Assembly (NCBI RefSeq): GCF_004151485.1
Contig: NZ_SBFF01000011.1
Location: forward strand, 8,036-72,035
Source of the DNA: Sphingosinicella sp. CPCC 101087
GTDB taxonomy: Bacteria; Pseudomonadota; Alphaproteobacteria; Sphingomonadales; Sphingomonadaceae
Direction of reading: 5' to 3'
DNA length: 64,000 nt
Shown here: piece by piece, positions 35,643-43,442 of the stretch
Layout of the letters: each line of letters starts with the position of its first letter
How positions within the stretch are numbered: position 1 is the stretch's first letter
The notes under the pieces: model-generated
Databases searched by the model: none
What the model was told of the DNA's origin: nothing
What the model saw: the letters and a program-made list of their open reading frames with translations, nothing else
Made by a program: the position numbers and the translations under genes

Positions 35643-35776
35643 GAAATGCTTCCCCTGCCATTGCCGCGCCAAGCCTACGGGCGCCGGTCACAGGGAAGAA
35701 GGCAGCTCGCTGCAGCCATCCGGCGGTTCGCTGCATCGATGAGGCGTTTTCCGCGACTTGGACTAAGGTTGCCGGC

Positions 35777-36877
35777 ATGACCTACGCAGCCGCCCCTCCC
35801 GCGCCGATGATCAGCTGGCGATGGGTCGCCATCTTCTGGTTCGCCGCCGCTATGTTCGAGGCCACCCAGTCCATCTTCATCCAGCACGCCATCGGGCGGC
35901 GTGGCGGCGAAGTCCTGCTCTTCGCGATCGAGCTGGCGGGTTGGCTGCCCTGGGCGCTTGCCACGCCCTTCGTCATCGAGCTGGCACAGCGTCATCCGGT
36001 CATCCCTGCGCCGACGGCGCGCGGCATCGCGGCGCATCTCATGACGTTCTTCGCCATCACCCTGATGGCGGAGGGGTGGTCCGCGGCCCTCCACATGCTG
36101 TTCAATCCCTGGGCCCATCGCCAGGCCCCGACCTTCTGGGACACGTTGAGCGCAACACTCATCTTTCACGGGCTGATCTGCGTGTTCGCCTATGCGCTGA
36201 TCCTGGCCGTCACCTATCTGGTGGACTCCAGGGACAAGGTCGCACGCAAGGTGACCGAGACCGCACAGCTCAACGAAGACCTTTCGAAAGCCCAGCTCGC
36301 GGCGCTGCTTCGCCAGATGGAGCCGCACTTCATGTTCAACACGCTCAATTCCATCGCCGGGCTGGTGCGCGACGATCGCAAGGCGGCGGCAGTCGACATG
36401 ATCGTCGGCCTCAGCGAAATCCTTCGCCGCGCGTCCCAGGATCACAAACCGGAGGTGACGCTCGCGGAGGAGGTCGAATATCTTCAGCGCTACATCGACA
36501 TCCAGAAGCTCCGCTTCGGGGAGCGCCTTGGCTGCAGCGTGGAGATTCCGGAGCCGCTGATGCACGCACGGGTCCCGAGCCTCCTGCTTCAGCCACTGGT
36601 GGAGAATGCCATCAAGCACGGGCTCGCCGACCGGGTGGCGGGCGGAGAGATACGCGTCGCGGCGGCGAGACAGGGTGCGGCCCTGTGCCTCAGCGTCTAT
36701 AATGACGGCCCGGATTTCGCGTCCGATTGGGAGTCGAACGGCGCCGGCGTCGGCCTCGCCAATCTGCGTTCGCGGCTGCGGATCATGCACGGCGACGCGG
36801 CCGATCTCCTGGTGAAGAAAGCGCAGGGCGGCGGCGTGGAAGTGGTCGTGATCCTTCCGCTGGCGGAGGCCGGATGA
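35777..36877 (+). CDS. LytS/YehU-type sensor histidine kinase
   Basis: 366-aa inner-membrane kinase of the His_kinase family (PF06580 type). Four membrane segments (about 16-34, 46-68, 85-107 and 125-148) precede the phosphoacceptor His184 in QMEPHFMFNTLNSIAGL. The N-box LVENAIKHGL and the G-box GAGVGLANLRSRL complete the ATPase domain. There is no separate periplasmic sensor domain, so sensing probably occurs within the membrane. It overlaps the LytTR regulator by ATGA and forms a two-component pair with it. Divergent from the TonB receptor gene. Confidence 0.9.
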   Translation: MTYAAAPPAPMISWRWVAIFWFAAAMFEATQSIFIQHAIGRRGGEVLLFAIELAGWLPWALATPFVIELAQRHPVIPAPTARGIAAHLMTFFAITLMAEGWSAALHMLFNPWAHRQAPTFWDTLSATLIFHGLICVFAYALILAVTYLVDSRDKVARKVTETAQLNEDLSKAQLAALLRQMEPHFMFNTLNSIAGLVRDDRKAAAVDMIVGLSEILRRASQDHKPEVTLAEEVEYLQRYIDIQKLRFGERLGCSVEIPEPLMHARVPSLLLQPLVENAIKHGLADRVAGGEIRVAAARQGAALCLSVYNDGPDFASDWESNGAGVGLANLRSRLRIMHGDAADLLVKKAQGGGVEVVVILPLAEAG

Positions 36878-37665
36878 TGTCGTCCGATCGGCGCGCTGCC
36901 GCGATCAGCACGCTCGTCGTCGACGACGAGCCGCTCGCCCGGCGCAATCTCACGATCCTGCTGGGCCGCGAGCCGGGCGTCGGATCGATCGGGGAATGCG
37001 CCTCGGGGGCCGAGGCCGTCGAGGCCATTCGGCGCCGCAAGCCCGATCTCCTGTTTCTCGACGTGCAGATGCCCGAATGCGGCGGCTTCGATGTCCTGGA
37101 ATTGCTCGGCACCGATTGTCCGCAGACGATCATCTTCGTCACGGCGCACGACGAATATGCCCTGCGTGCCTTCGAGGCCGGCGCACTCGATTATCTGCTG
37201 AAGCCGTTCGATGACGCACGTTTCACGAGGGCGCTGACCCGCGCCAGGGAAAAGATCGCTTATCTCGCGTCGCATCGCCAGGCGCCGCCCCGGCTCGTCG
37301 TCAAGGCGCCCGGCCGGCTGCTTTTCATCCAGGTGCCGGACGTGGATTGGGTGGAAGCCGCGAGCTATTATTCCTGCCTGCACGTCGGCCGGGAGACGCA
37401 TGCGATCCGCCGCACCATGGAGGAGCTCGAACGGGATCTCGGCGACGCCTTCGTCCGCATCCACCGCTCGACCATCGTCAACCTCGAGCGAGTCGTCGGG
37501 CTCGAGCTTCAAAGCTCGGGCGATTATGCGGTCTTCCTGCGCTGCGGCGTCCGGCTGCGTTTGAGCCGGCGCTACAGAAAGGCGCTGCAATCGCGCTTGA
37601 TCGCAAGCCGGCAGCGGCCGGCGGCCGGTGCGGGACGATCTTCGACCGACTGGCGCGTTGGCTGA
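36874..37665 (+). CDS. LytTR-family response regulator
   Basis: 263-aa response regulator. The receiver domain (10-125) has acidic pair Asp17-Asp18, phosphoacceptor Asp63 (FLDVQMPECGG), Thr in FVTAHDEYALRAF and Lys in YLLKPFDD. A LytTR DNA-binding domain (about 140-240) follows, with VDWVEAASYYSCLHVG, FVRIHRSTIVNLERV and RLRLSRRYRKAL. Its ATG overlaps the kinase stop codon, so the pair is translationally coupled. LytTR regulators bind direct repeats; I did not identify a site in the 134-base gap to the TonB receptor. The last 20 residues are a low-complexity tail. Confidence 0.92.
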   Translation: MMSSDRRAAAISTLVVDDEPLARRNLTILLGREPGVGSIGECASGAEAVEAIRRRKPDLLFLDVQMPECGGFDVLELLGTDCPQTIIFVTAHDEYALRAFEAGALDYLLKPFDDARFTRALTRAREKIAYLASHRQAPPRLVVKAPGRLLFIQVPDVDWVEAASYYSCLHVGRETHAIRRTMEELERDLGDAFVRIHRSTIVNLERVVGLELQSSGDYAVFLRCGVRLRLSRRYRKALQSRLIASRQRPAAGAGRSSTDWRVG

Positions 37666-37882
37666 AAAGCGGCCGCCGGCGATCCATCTACCTCTGGACA
37701 GGGCTGGGGATGAGGCGTTTTCAAGGCCCGCGCGGCCGTCGTCGAGCCTGCGCTGCTTCAAGAGCCGTCGAGATGCGCCGGGAACCGATCGGCAACGAGC
37801 CCGAGTCCGGGGCCGTGCTCGACATAGGCTTCAGGCCGGCGAGGGTCCGAGGCGAAACCGCCCGTGGACTCGCACACGAACC

Positions 37883-38197
37883 TCAAGAATGCGCGTCGCC
37901 GTGCGCGACCGGAACGTTGGTAAGCGCCTTGCCGCGTGCGATGATGCATTCGGTCTCGAACCGGATATCCGCATTTGTTGCGATCCCGGTCCACAGCGCG
38001 ATGCAGGCGGCCTTGCCTTCATGGCGGGAGCCGTCGGGCGCGGGCTGGGTATTCTCGATCACGCAATCGTCGGCAACCAGATCCTGCAGCGCCGTCGGAT
38101 CGTGGCTCAGGAACAGCTGGTTGAAGCGCGTCAGGATCTCGGCGGTCCGCACGCTTTCCGGATCGTCGAAACGGTCTTTCGTCATCATGGGCTCCAT
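37883..38197 (-). CDS. SnoaL/NTF2-like protein, apparently shortened
   Basis: 104 aa. The N-terminal part (EILTRFNQLFLSHDPTALQDLVADDCVIENTQPAPDG) is clearly a SnoaL-like NTF2 fold. Usual members are 120-140 aa and continue with strands after a GDRAVVRW-like motif. Here the equivalent ARGKALTNVPVAHGDAHS ends abruptly, so the last strands are missing or lost by frameshift. It may be a decayed gene. It is the third gene after tetR and the SRPBCC gene in the same direction, 92 bases downstream with a hairpin between. ATG 38197 is the likely start, with ATG alternatives at 38188 and 38185. Confidence 0.6.
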   Translation of the reverse strand: MEPMMTKDRFDDPESVRTAEILTRFNQLFLSHDPTALQDLVADDCVIENTQPAPDGSRHEGKAACIALWTGIATNADIRFETECIIARGKALTNVPVAHGDAHS

Positions 38198-38246
38198 CGC
38201 GAAGCCCCTGCCGCGGTCGGGCGACCGCTGGGAGGCCGCGGGGTGC

Positions 38247-38276
38247 GGGGGCCGCAGGAACCTTCCTGCAGCCCCC
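38247..38276 (-). terminator. Hairpin between the SRPBCC and SnoaL-like genes
   Basis: GGGGGC-C-GCAGGAA (38247-38260) pairs with TTCCTGC-A-GCCCCC (38263-38276) with one internal mismatch and a 2-base loop. It is long and stable but lacks a T run. It may stop or attenuate the tetR-SRPBCC transcript. Confidence 0.5.
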
Positions 38277-38289
38277 GGGGTGTGTCGCT

Positions 38290-38733
38290 CTACGGGTTGA
38301 TCTCCGGCTCGACGAGCCTGGCGAGCTTGTGCAGGGATTCCTGCCATCCGAGGTAGCAGGCCTCGGCCGGAATGACGTCCGGCACGCCTTCCTGGACGAT
38401 CTCGACTTCGGTGCCCACCGAAACGGCCTTCAGGGTCACGGTGACGCGCATCTCGCCCGGCAGGTTCGGGTCGTCGAACTTGTCGGTATAGACGAGGCGC
38501 TCCCCCGGCACGAGCTCGACATAGGTGCCGCCGAAGGCGTGGCCATTGCCGGTCGTGAAATTGCGGAAGGACATCCTGTGGGTGCCGCCCACCTTCGCCT
38601 CCAGCTCGTGGACCGTGCAGACGAAACCGTAGGGCGGGAGCCAGCTCGCGACGGCGTCGGGCTCCAGGAAGGCGCGATACACCTTCTCCGGCTTGGTCGC
38701 GAACACGCGGTGGAGTTTGATCGTATTAGGCAT
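38290..38733 (-). CDS. SRPBCC (AHSA1-type) protein in a tetR operon
   Basis: 147-aa SRPBCC/AHSA1 protein: HRVFATKPEKVYRAFLEPDAVASWLPP, KVGGTHRMSFRNFTTGNGHAF, TYVELVPGERLVYTDKFDD and the terminal ACYLGWQESLHKLARLVEPEI. This subgroup is often seen next to ArsR or TetR regulators and lacks a defined substrate. It lies 36 bases after tetR in the same direction and is likely regulated by it. Confidence 0.85.
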   Translation of the reverse strand: MPNTIKLHRVFATKPEKVYRAFLEPDAVASWLPPYGFVCTVHELEAKVGGTHRMSFRNFTTGNGHAFGGTYVELVPGERLVYTDKFDDPNLPGEMRVTVTLKAVSVGTEVEIVQEGVPDVIPAEACYLGWQESLHKLARLVEPEINP

Positions 38734-38769
38734 TTTACGCTCCTTTTGCTGCGTTGGGATTGCTGACGT

Positions 38770-39384
38770 TCAGGACTTTGCCGGGCGGAACAGCTGCTCC
38801 AGGTACCGGGTGAGATGATCGATGCTGTCGGCGGCGATCTCCGCCCCGCCTTTCGCCTTGGCGAGGATGAAGGCGCCCTGGAGGACCGCCTGGATATGAA
38901 GCGCAAGCGACTTGGCTGTCCATTCGGATGACAGGCCGCGACCCCGCATCGCCGCTTCGATATCCGCTTCCAGCGTCTCGGCATGGCCGCTGATGCTGCG
39001 ATCGCAAGCCTCGCGGATGGTCGGAACGGTCTCGTAGGTCTCCTGGACCAGCGTGCCGATCAGGCAGGTGAACTCCGGAACGCCGCCCTGCAGCAGCGCC
39101 TTGCGGAACGCGACATAAGCGAGCAGGCGATCGAGCGGATCGGCATGGTCGTGGTACGGAGCGGCGGCAAACTTAGCACCGGTCGTCTCCGACCAATGCT
39201 CCGCAGCGGCGACGCCGAGCTCGTCCTTGCTTTTGAAATGATGGAAGAAGGCGCCCTTGGTGACGCCGGCGGTCGCGCAAAGCTCGTCGACCGTGGTCGC
39301 CGAATAGCCTTTGGCCCGGATTACGGACAGGGCCGCGTCCAGGATCTTGAGCTTTGCGTTCGGCTTTGCGGTGGGGCTGGGCAT
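38770..39384 (-). CDS. TetR-family transcriptional regulator
   Basis: 204-aa TetR repressor. The HTH domain spans about 12-58, with ILDAALSVIRAKGYSATTVDELCATAGVTKGAFFHHFKSKDEL typical of the AcrR/YcdC-type group; residues 70-204 form the helical ligand-binding and dimerisation part, containing EFTCLIGTLVQE and the late helix LALHIQAVLQGAFILAKAKGG. AAGGAGGAAGG lies just before the ATG. An 18-base palindrome 21 bases upstream is the obvious operator, so autoregulation is expected, with the SRPBCC and SnoaL-like genes as targets. Confidence 0.92.
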   Translation of the reverse strand: MPSPTAKPNAKLKILDAALSVIRAKGYSATTVDELCATAGVTKGAFFHHFKSKDELGVAAAEHWSETTGAKFAAAPYHDHADPLDRLLAYVAFRKALLQGGVPEFTCLIGTLVQETYETVPTIREACDRSISGHAETLEADIEAAMRGRGLSSEWTAKSLALHIQAVLQGAFILAKAKGGAEIAADSIDHLTRYLEQLFRPAKS

Positions 39385-39405
39385 TCCTTCCTCCTTGCGT
39401 GCTGG

Positions 39406-39423
39406 ATACCGACTGGTTGGTAT
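39406..39423 (-). promoter_or_regulatory. Candidate TetR operator
   Basis: Palindrome ATACCGAC-TG-GTTGGTAT: half-sites ATACCGAC and, on the other strand, ATACCAAC, identical at 7 of 8 positions. It lies 21 bases upstream of the tetR ATG, where it would cover the promoter. This is the classic size and layout of a TetR-family site. Confidence 0.7.
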
Positions 39424-39827
39424 GGTGTCAAGCCATGAAAAGCTTGCTTTCCGAAACTGGCGGACCGCTCGATCTGCACGTTGATCTCAGCTTTGCTGTC
39501 GGACTGCTTGCGGCGGTTGCAAGGCCACTCTGCACGGCAGGCTTTGAGCCCAATGCGGCGACCTGCAGAGCCTGCCGCGCGTCTCCGTGATGAACGGCAG
39601 CCGAATTGCCTTCGCCGCGGCGAAGCCCGTTGACGCACTCCGACACGCCCTGCGCTTGATACGGTCGCACTCCGTGCCGGAGGCGAGCGGCATCTCCGGA
39701 TTGCCTAACGGGCGCGCGTCCGAGGCTGGCCTGCAAACGTCATCGAGCCGCAGCTGGGGCCGTGGATCGAACGAAGTACGGAGGAACCGAGCGTCAGCCG
39801 AGGGCGCTGGTTACGGAGCTACCACAC
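39424..39827. other. Intergenic region between tetR and comM
   Basis: About 400 bases. Several short frames are open on both strands but none has a domain or a convincing ribosome binding site. The sequence beside the comM stop contains GAGGCGC...GCGCCTC (about 39833-39864, extending into the gene end), which may act as a terminator. A decayed gene is possible, but I cannot identify it. Confidence 0.4.
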
Positions 39828-41336
39828 TCAATTCCGAGGCGCCTGCCGCCTGTAGCTCAGCGCCTCCGCTACATGGACCCGCCCCACCCCCTCGCTGCCC
39901 GACAGGTCGGCGATCGTCCGCGCCACCCGCATCACCCGGTGATAGCCGCGCGCCGACAGGCGCATCGCCTCGGCGGCCTGGGCGAGGAGTTGCCGGCCGG
40001 GATCGTCGGGCGTGGCCACCGCGTCGAGCAGCTCGCCATCCGCCTCCGCATTGGTGCGGGCCGCATGCCCGTCGTACCGCTCCGTCTGTATCGCGCGCGC
40101 CGCCGCCACCCGGCCCGCCACCTCGGCCGAGCCCTCGGCTGGCGGCGGCAGGGCCAGGTCGGCGGCGGCGACCGCCTGCACCTCGACATGAAGGTCGATG
40201 CGATCGAGCAGCGGCCCCGATACGCGCGCCTGATAGTCGGCGGCGCAGCGCGGCGCCCGCGAGCAGGCGAGCGCCGGATCGCCGAGATGGCCGCAGCGGC
40301 ACGGGTTCATCGCCGCGACGAGCTGGACCCGGGCGGGAAAGGTGACATGGGCGTTGGCGCGCGCGACCTGGACGGTTCCCGCCTCGAGCGGCTGACGCAG
40401 CGAATCGAGCGCCTGCCGCTGAAATTCCGGCAGTTCGTCCAGGAACAGCACCCCCAGATGGGCAAGGCTGGCCTCGCCCGGCCGAACCTTGAGTCCTCCG
40501 CCTACCAGGGCCGGCATCGACGCGCTGTGGTGCGGCGCGCGGAACGGCCGCGTCCGGATCAGCCGGCCGTCCTTCAATTCGCCGGCAACGCTCGCGATCA
40601 TCGAGACTTCGAGCGCCTCGGCCGGCGTGAGCTCGGGAAGAATTCCGGGCAGGCAGGCCGCGAGCAGCGACTTGCCGGCGCCAGGCGGGCCGATCATCAG
40701 CAAATTGTGGCCGCCCGCCGCGGCGATCTCGAGAGCGCGCTTGGCGCTCTCCTGGCCCTTGACCTGCCTCATATCCGGCCCGGTCCCGACAGGCTCGGCT
40801 TCGCCGGGACTCGGCGGCACCAGCACCGACCGGCCGCGCAAATGGTTGATCAAAGCGATGAGGTCGGGTGCCGCGATGAGTTCGACATCGCCCGCCCAGG
40901 CCGCTTCCGGCCCCTGCGCGGCCGGACAGATCAGGCCGAGCCCCTTGCCGGAAGCGTGGAGCGCCGCGAGCAGGACGCCCGGCGACGGCGCGATCCGCCC
41001 GTCGAGGCTCAATTCGCCGATCGCCGCATAGCCGGCCAGGGTCTCGCGGTCGATCGCGCCCATGGCGGCGAGCAGGCCGAGCGCGATCGGCAGGTCGTAA
41101 TGCGAGCCTTCCTTGGGGAGATCGGCGGGGGACAGGTTGACCGTGATCCGCTTGGGCGGAAGCGCAAGTCCGATCGCGGCGAGCGCCGCATGGACCCGCT
41201 CGCGGCTCTCGCCGACCGCTTTGTCGGGAAGTCCGACGACGAGGAACTTGGGCAGCCCGCTGGCGATCTGCACCTGTACCTCGACCGCACGTGCCTCCAC
41301 ACCCAGAAATGCCACAGTGGCGACATGCGCGACCAT
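39828..41336 (-). CDS. comM: YifB/ComM-family Mg chelatase-like AAA+ ATPase
   Basis: 502-aa protein of the ComM family, a hexameric branch-migration helicase that helps integrate incoming DNA during natural transformation. An N-terminal Lon-like/ChlI domain (1-170; FLGVEARAVEVQVQIASGLPKF, SPADLPKEGSHYDLP) is followed by the AAA+ core with Walker A GPPGAGKS, Walker B LFLDELPEF, RPFRAPHHSAS, the zinc-like CRCGHLGDP...C segment and RVSGPLLDRIDLH. ATG 41336 gives the standard start; the frame extends upstream. ComM is widespread even in species not known to be competent. Confidence 0.93.
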   Translation of the reverse strand: MVAHVATVAFLGVEARAVEVQVQIASGLPKFLVVGLPDKAVGESRERVHAALAAIGLALPPKRITVNLSPADLPKEGSHYDLPIALGLLAAMGAIDRETLAGYAAIGELSLDGRIAPSPGVLLAALHASGKGLGLICPAAQGPEAAWAGDVELIAAPDLIALINHLRGRSVLVPPSPGEAEPVGTGPDMRQVKGQESAKRALEIAAAGGHNLLMIGPPGAGKSLLAACLPGILPELTPAEALEVSMIASVAGELKDGRLIRTRPFRAPHHSASMPALVGGGLKVRPGEASLAHLGVLFLDELPEFQRQALDSLRQPLEAGTVQVARANAHVTFPARVQLVAAMNPCRCGHLGDPALACSRAPRCAADYQARVSGPLLDRIDLHVEVQAVAAADLALPPPAEGSAEVAGRVAAARAIQTERYDGHAARTNAEADGELLDAVATPDDPGRQLLAQAAEAMRLSARGYHRVMRVARTIADLSGSEGVGRVHVAEALSYRRQAPRN

Positions 41337-41443
41337 TCGGAACTTTCCCCCCGCACCTTCGTCCTCATCGTGGGACTCCCTTTTCCAAATGTCGAGGCGA
41401 TGGGCAATCCGGCCGTGCCCGACGTCGATGTTCACCTTTTGTC

Positions 41444-41472
41444 TTGACAATCCGGCCGCCTTCGGCTAGACA
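41444..41472 (+). promoter_or_regulatory. Strong sigma70-like promoter
   Basis: TTGACA (41444-41449), a spacer of exactly 17 bases, then TAGACA (41467-41472). It points toward the small open frame at 41682 and the GNAT gene at 41769, giving a leader of almost 290 bases before the GNAT start. Confidence 0.6.
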
Positions 41473-41681
41473 ACCGGACACGGATCCGTTCGGACGCGGA
41501 AGGGCCCGATGCTCCTTGAAATCGTGAACGAACCTCGTTGAGGGCGCCGCGGCGGCATGGCTTCACCTGTGGCCTCGCCGCGCATTTCGGCTGCGAGGAG
41601 GCGTGGCCGGGCTCCTCGCGCGTGTGCGCGAGCGCTCGCGCGCGATACGGTGTCAATTTCGTCAAGTTCGGCAGGAAAAGG

Positions 41682-41759
41682 ATGCCTCGGATGAACGAGC
41701 GCGGGAAGCGCAAGGACCGAGGTCGGGCGTTCGGTGACACGGCTCGGCTAGGGGTTTAG
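41682..41759 (+). CDS. Candidate very small basic protein or leader peptide
   Basis: 25-codon frame, MPRMNERGKRKDRGRAFGDTARLGV, with AGGAAAAGG directly upstream of the ATG. It is highly basic. It lies in the long leader between the promoter at 41444 and the GNAT start, its stop nine bases before the GNAT ATG. The close spacing and good ribosome binding site argue for translation, but I know no family and the frame is too short to judge by composition. The rest of 41473-41681 is GC-rich with hairpin potential and no gene. Confidence 0.35.
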   Translation: MPRMNERGKRKDRGRAFGDTARLGV

Positions 41760-41768
41760 GGCAGCTCC

Positions 41769-42257
41769 ATGAGCAGGATCCGCCCCGAGCGGCCGGGCGA
41801 CGAAGCCGCCATCGCCTCCGTGATCGAACGCGCTTTCGGACGGCCGGACGAGGCACGGCTGGTCGAGCGGCTTCGCGCCGACGGAGATTCGGTCGTCTCG
41901 CTTGTCGCGGAAGCGGAGGGGGAACTTGCCGGCCATGTCCTCCTTTCGCGCATGTCCGCCCCGTTCCGCGCGCTCGGATTGGGGCCGGTCTCAGTCGCGC
42001 CGGAGCGGCAGCGAAGCGGTGTCGGCGCCGCTCTGATCGGGGATGCGCTCGCGCTCGCCCGGTCCGGCGGATGGGACGCGGCATTCGTGCTCGGCGATCC
42101 CGCTTATTATGGCCGCTTCGGCTTCCGCGCCGATCTCGCCGCTTGCTTCGCCTCGCCTTATGCGGGTCCTTACCTGATGCTCCTCCCGCTCGCCCCACCG
42201 CTCCCGGCAGCCGGGGGCAGAATCGACTATCCGCCGGCTTTCGCCGGTCTGGAATGA
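41769..42257 (+). CDS. GNAT N-acetyltransferase, YhbS-like
   Basis: 162-aa GCN5-type acetyltransferase. The acetyl-CoA-binding motif A is VSVAPERQRSGVGAALIGDAL (about 75-95), preceded by strand LAGHVLLSRM and followed by AAFVLGDPAYYGRFGFR, which is the hallmark of the YhbS-like subgroup. The acceptor is unknown. The start at 41769 follows the small frame by nine bases. The gene ends about 70 bases before a short membrane protein. Confidence 0.85.
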   Translation: MSRIRPERPGDEAAIASVIERAFGRPDEARLVERLRADGDSVVSLVAEAEGELAGHVLLSRMSAPFRALGLGPVSVAPERQRSGVGAALIGDALALARSGGWDAAFVLGDPAYYGRFGFRADLAACFASPYAGPYLMLLPLAPPLPAAGGRIDYPPAFAGLE

Positions 42258-42326
42258 GCAAAAGTCTATATCATGGGTTCTTGCATTAGGACTTGTGCGC
42301 GTCTGCGACCGGCTTAGGGATTCTTT

Positions 42327-42554
42327 ATGGGCATTTACCAATCCGCATTGATCATTGCCCTCGTGATTGCGGGGCTGGCGGTAGCACTCGCCCTGATCCC
42401 GGAACTTCTCCAACGATTGCCGCACCGGTATCGGAGGCGCCCCCGGGAGGAGTATCACGTGAAGTTGCGCGAGGAGGAGCTTCAGGTTCGCGCGCGGCCC
42501 AACCTGAAGCGGGAGTCCCGCCCCGATGGCGCCCCGCCGGCGGATCCCTCCTGA
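42327..42554 (+). CDS. Short single-pass membrane protein, unknown function
   Basis: 75 aa: one membrane helix (about 4-26, YQSALIIALVIAGLAVALAL) then a strongly charged cytoplasmic tail (HRYRRRPREEYHVKLREEELQVRARPNLKRE). I recognise no family. It is flanked by the GNAT gene and the tmRNA gene. The tail's alternating Arg and Glu could form a helix or coiled coil. Reality is supported by the sharp hydrophobic-then-charged design, but not by homology. Confidence 0.5.
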   Translation: MGIYQSALIIALVIAGLAVALALIPELLQRLPHRYRRRPREEYHVKLREEELQVRARPNLKRESRPDGAPPADPS

Positions 42555-42809
42555 AGTCCGTCCGCACGCCGCTCACTTCACATCACGCGCTTATTGCCTA
42601 TATAGGGAGGTGCCGGCTTCGGCCGGCTATGGCGATAAAGTGCAGCGTATAATAGACGCAGCGGACCCGGGGGCAGTACCCGGCGGCTCCACCAAAAGCG
42701 GCCCTGTACAAGGGCCGGTTCTGACGGGGCCGAACCAGGATCGACGTGTGTTCAAAAGCGCTGTTTTCGCCCGGGCTGAGTAACCCGTAAAAGGCTCAAA
42801 ACCACAAGT

Positions 42810-42845
42810 GCCAACGACAACGAGGCGCTCGCGATTGCTGCGTAA
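42810..42845 (+). other. tmRNA proteolysis tag frame, ANDNEALAIAA
   Basis: GCC (resume codon) AAC GAC AAC GAG GCG CTC GCG ATT GCT GCG TAA. The peptide ends in Ala-Ala with hydrophobic residues before it, as needed for ClpXP recognition, and begins AND like other alphaproteobacterial tags. It lies in the coding piece of the tmRNA. Confidence 0.9.
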
Positions 42846-42926
42846 CAAGGTCCTCACGGACTGAGTTACAAAGACAAAAGCGCGGTTCGGGCCCAACCGG
42901 GCAACAGAATGGGACACCAGCGGTAC

Positions 42927-42954
42927 GGGGAGCACCGGGCAACAGAAGCTCCCC
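42927..42954 (+). terminator. Hairpin at the end of the tmRNA gene
   Basis: GGGGAGC (42927-42933) pairs with GCTCCCC (42948-42954) across a 14-base loop and is followed by a pyrimidine-rich run. It could be the terminator of the tmRNA precursor or its last structural stem. The phrase CCGGGCAACAGAA occurs twice in this area (near 42897 and 42935). Confidence 0.45.
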
Positions 42955-43041
42955 ACTTCCCTTCCCCCCCCTCCCCTTTCCTCTCCCTCCCCCCTTGCCT
43001 CTTCGCCTCGACGGCCCGAAAATGGTTCCGAGGAGACGAAT

Positions 43042-43314
43042 ATGCGCCTTGCCATCCTGATCCTGCCGGCTGCCGCGGCCGTGTTGCTCTCGGCATGCAG
43101 CCGTGAGGAGGAGCCGGTCGCCAACAGGTTCGAGCGCCAGGCCGCCGAAATCCAGGACAAGGCCCGCGCCTTCGAGGCGCAGGTCGAAAACGAAGTCGGC
43201 GCCGCCGAAGCGAGGCTGGAGAACGAGGTCGACACGCTGATGAACAGCCTGGACCAGGGCAATGCAGGCGAAGCGGACGCAGAGGCGAATGCGGAGGAGA
43301 ATTCCGGCGAATGA
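43042..43314 (+). CDS. Small predicted lipoprotein with a helical body
   Basis: 90-aa protein with a type II signal peptide and lipobox LLSAC (Cys about residue 19), so attached to a membrane by lipid. The mature part is a charged amphipathic helix (ANRFERQAAEIQDKARAFEAQVENEVGAAEARLENEVDTL), probably a coiled coil, with an acidic low-complexity end. Function unknown. GAGGAGACGA precedes the ATG. It stands alone after the tmRNA. Confidence 0.75.
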   Translation: MRLAILILPAAAAVLLSACSREEEPVANRFERQAAEIQDKARAFEAQVENEVGAAEARLENEVDTLMNSLDQGNAGEADAEANAEENSGE

Positions 43315-43442
43315 TCGTCGGCGCGACCGCTAGGCCTTGAGAAAGTCGGAACCGATCGGGCGCAGTCTCAGACACCTTCTTCCCGTCGAAGTGCGACCGG
43401 ACCGGCGACCGGGCTGCCATCCCTCGGCGCCAGGCAGCGCCG

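Larger units (their letters stand above)
42605..42955 (+). ncRNA. ssrA: Circularly permuted two-piece tmRNA
   Basis: Rescues stalled ribosomes by trans-translation. The order is permuted as in Alphaproteobacteria: acceptor piece first (about 42605-42694), then a spacer removed during maturation (42695-42725), then the coding piece from 42726. Acceptor stem: GGGGCCG (42726-42732) pairs with CGGCTCC (42684-42690), followed by A and CCA at 42692-42694. T-arm: CCGGG/CCCGG with a 7-base loop at 42667-42683. GCCGGC-TTCG-GCCGGC at 42612-42627 is a stable hairpin in the acceptor piece. The tag frame is at 42810-42845. A TATATA box lies just upstream of the 5' end. The outer ends are estimates. Confidence 0.9.

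Noticed and set aside
42627-43262. A 211-residue protein on the minus strand across the tmRNA gene
   Set aside because: The region is fully explained by the tmRNA structure and the lipoprotein gene. The frame has no domain.
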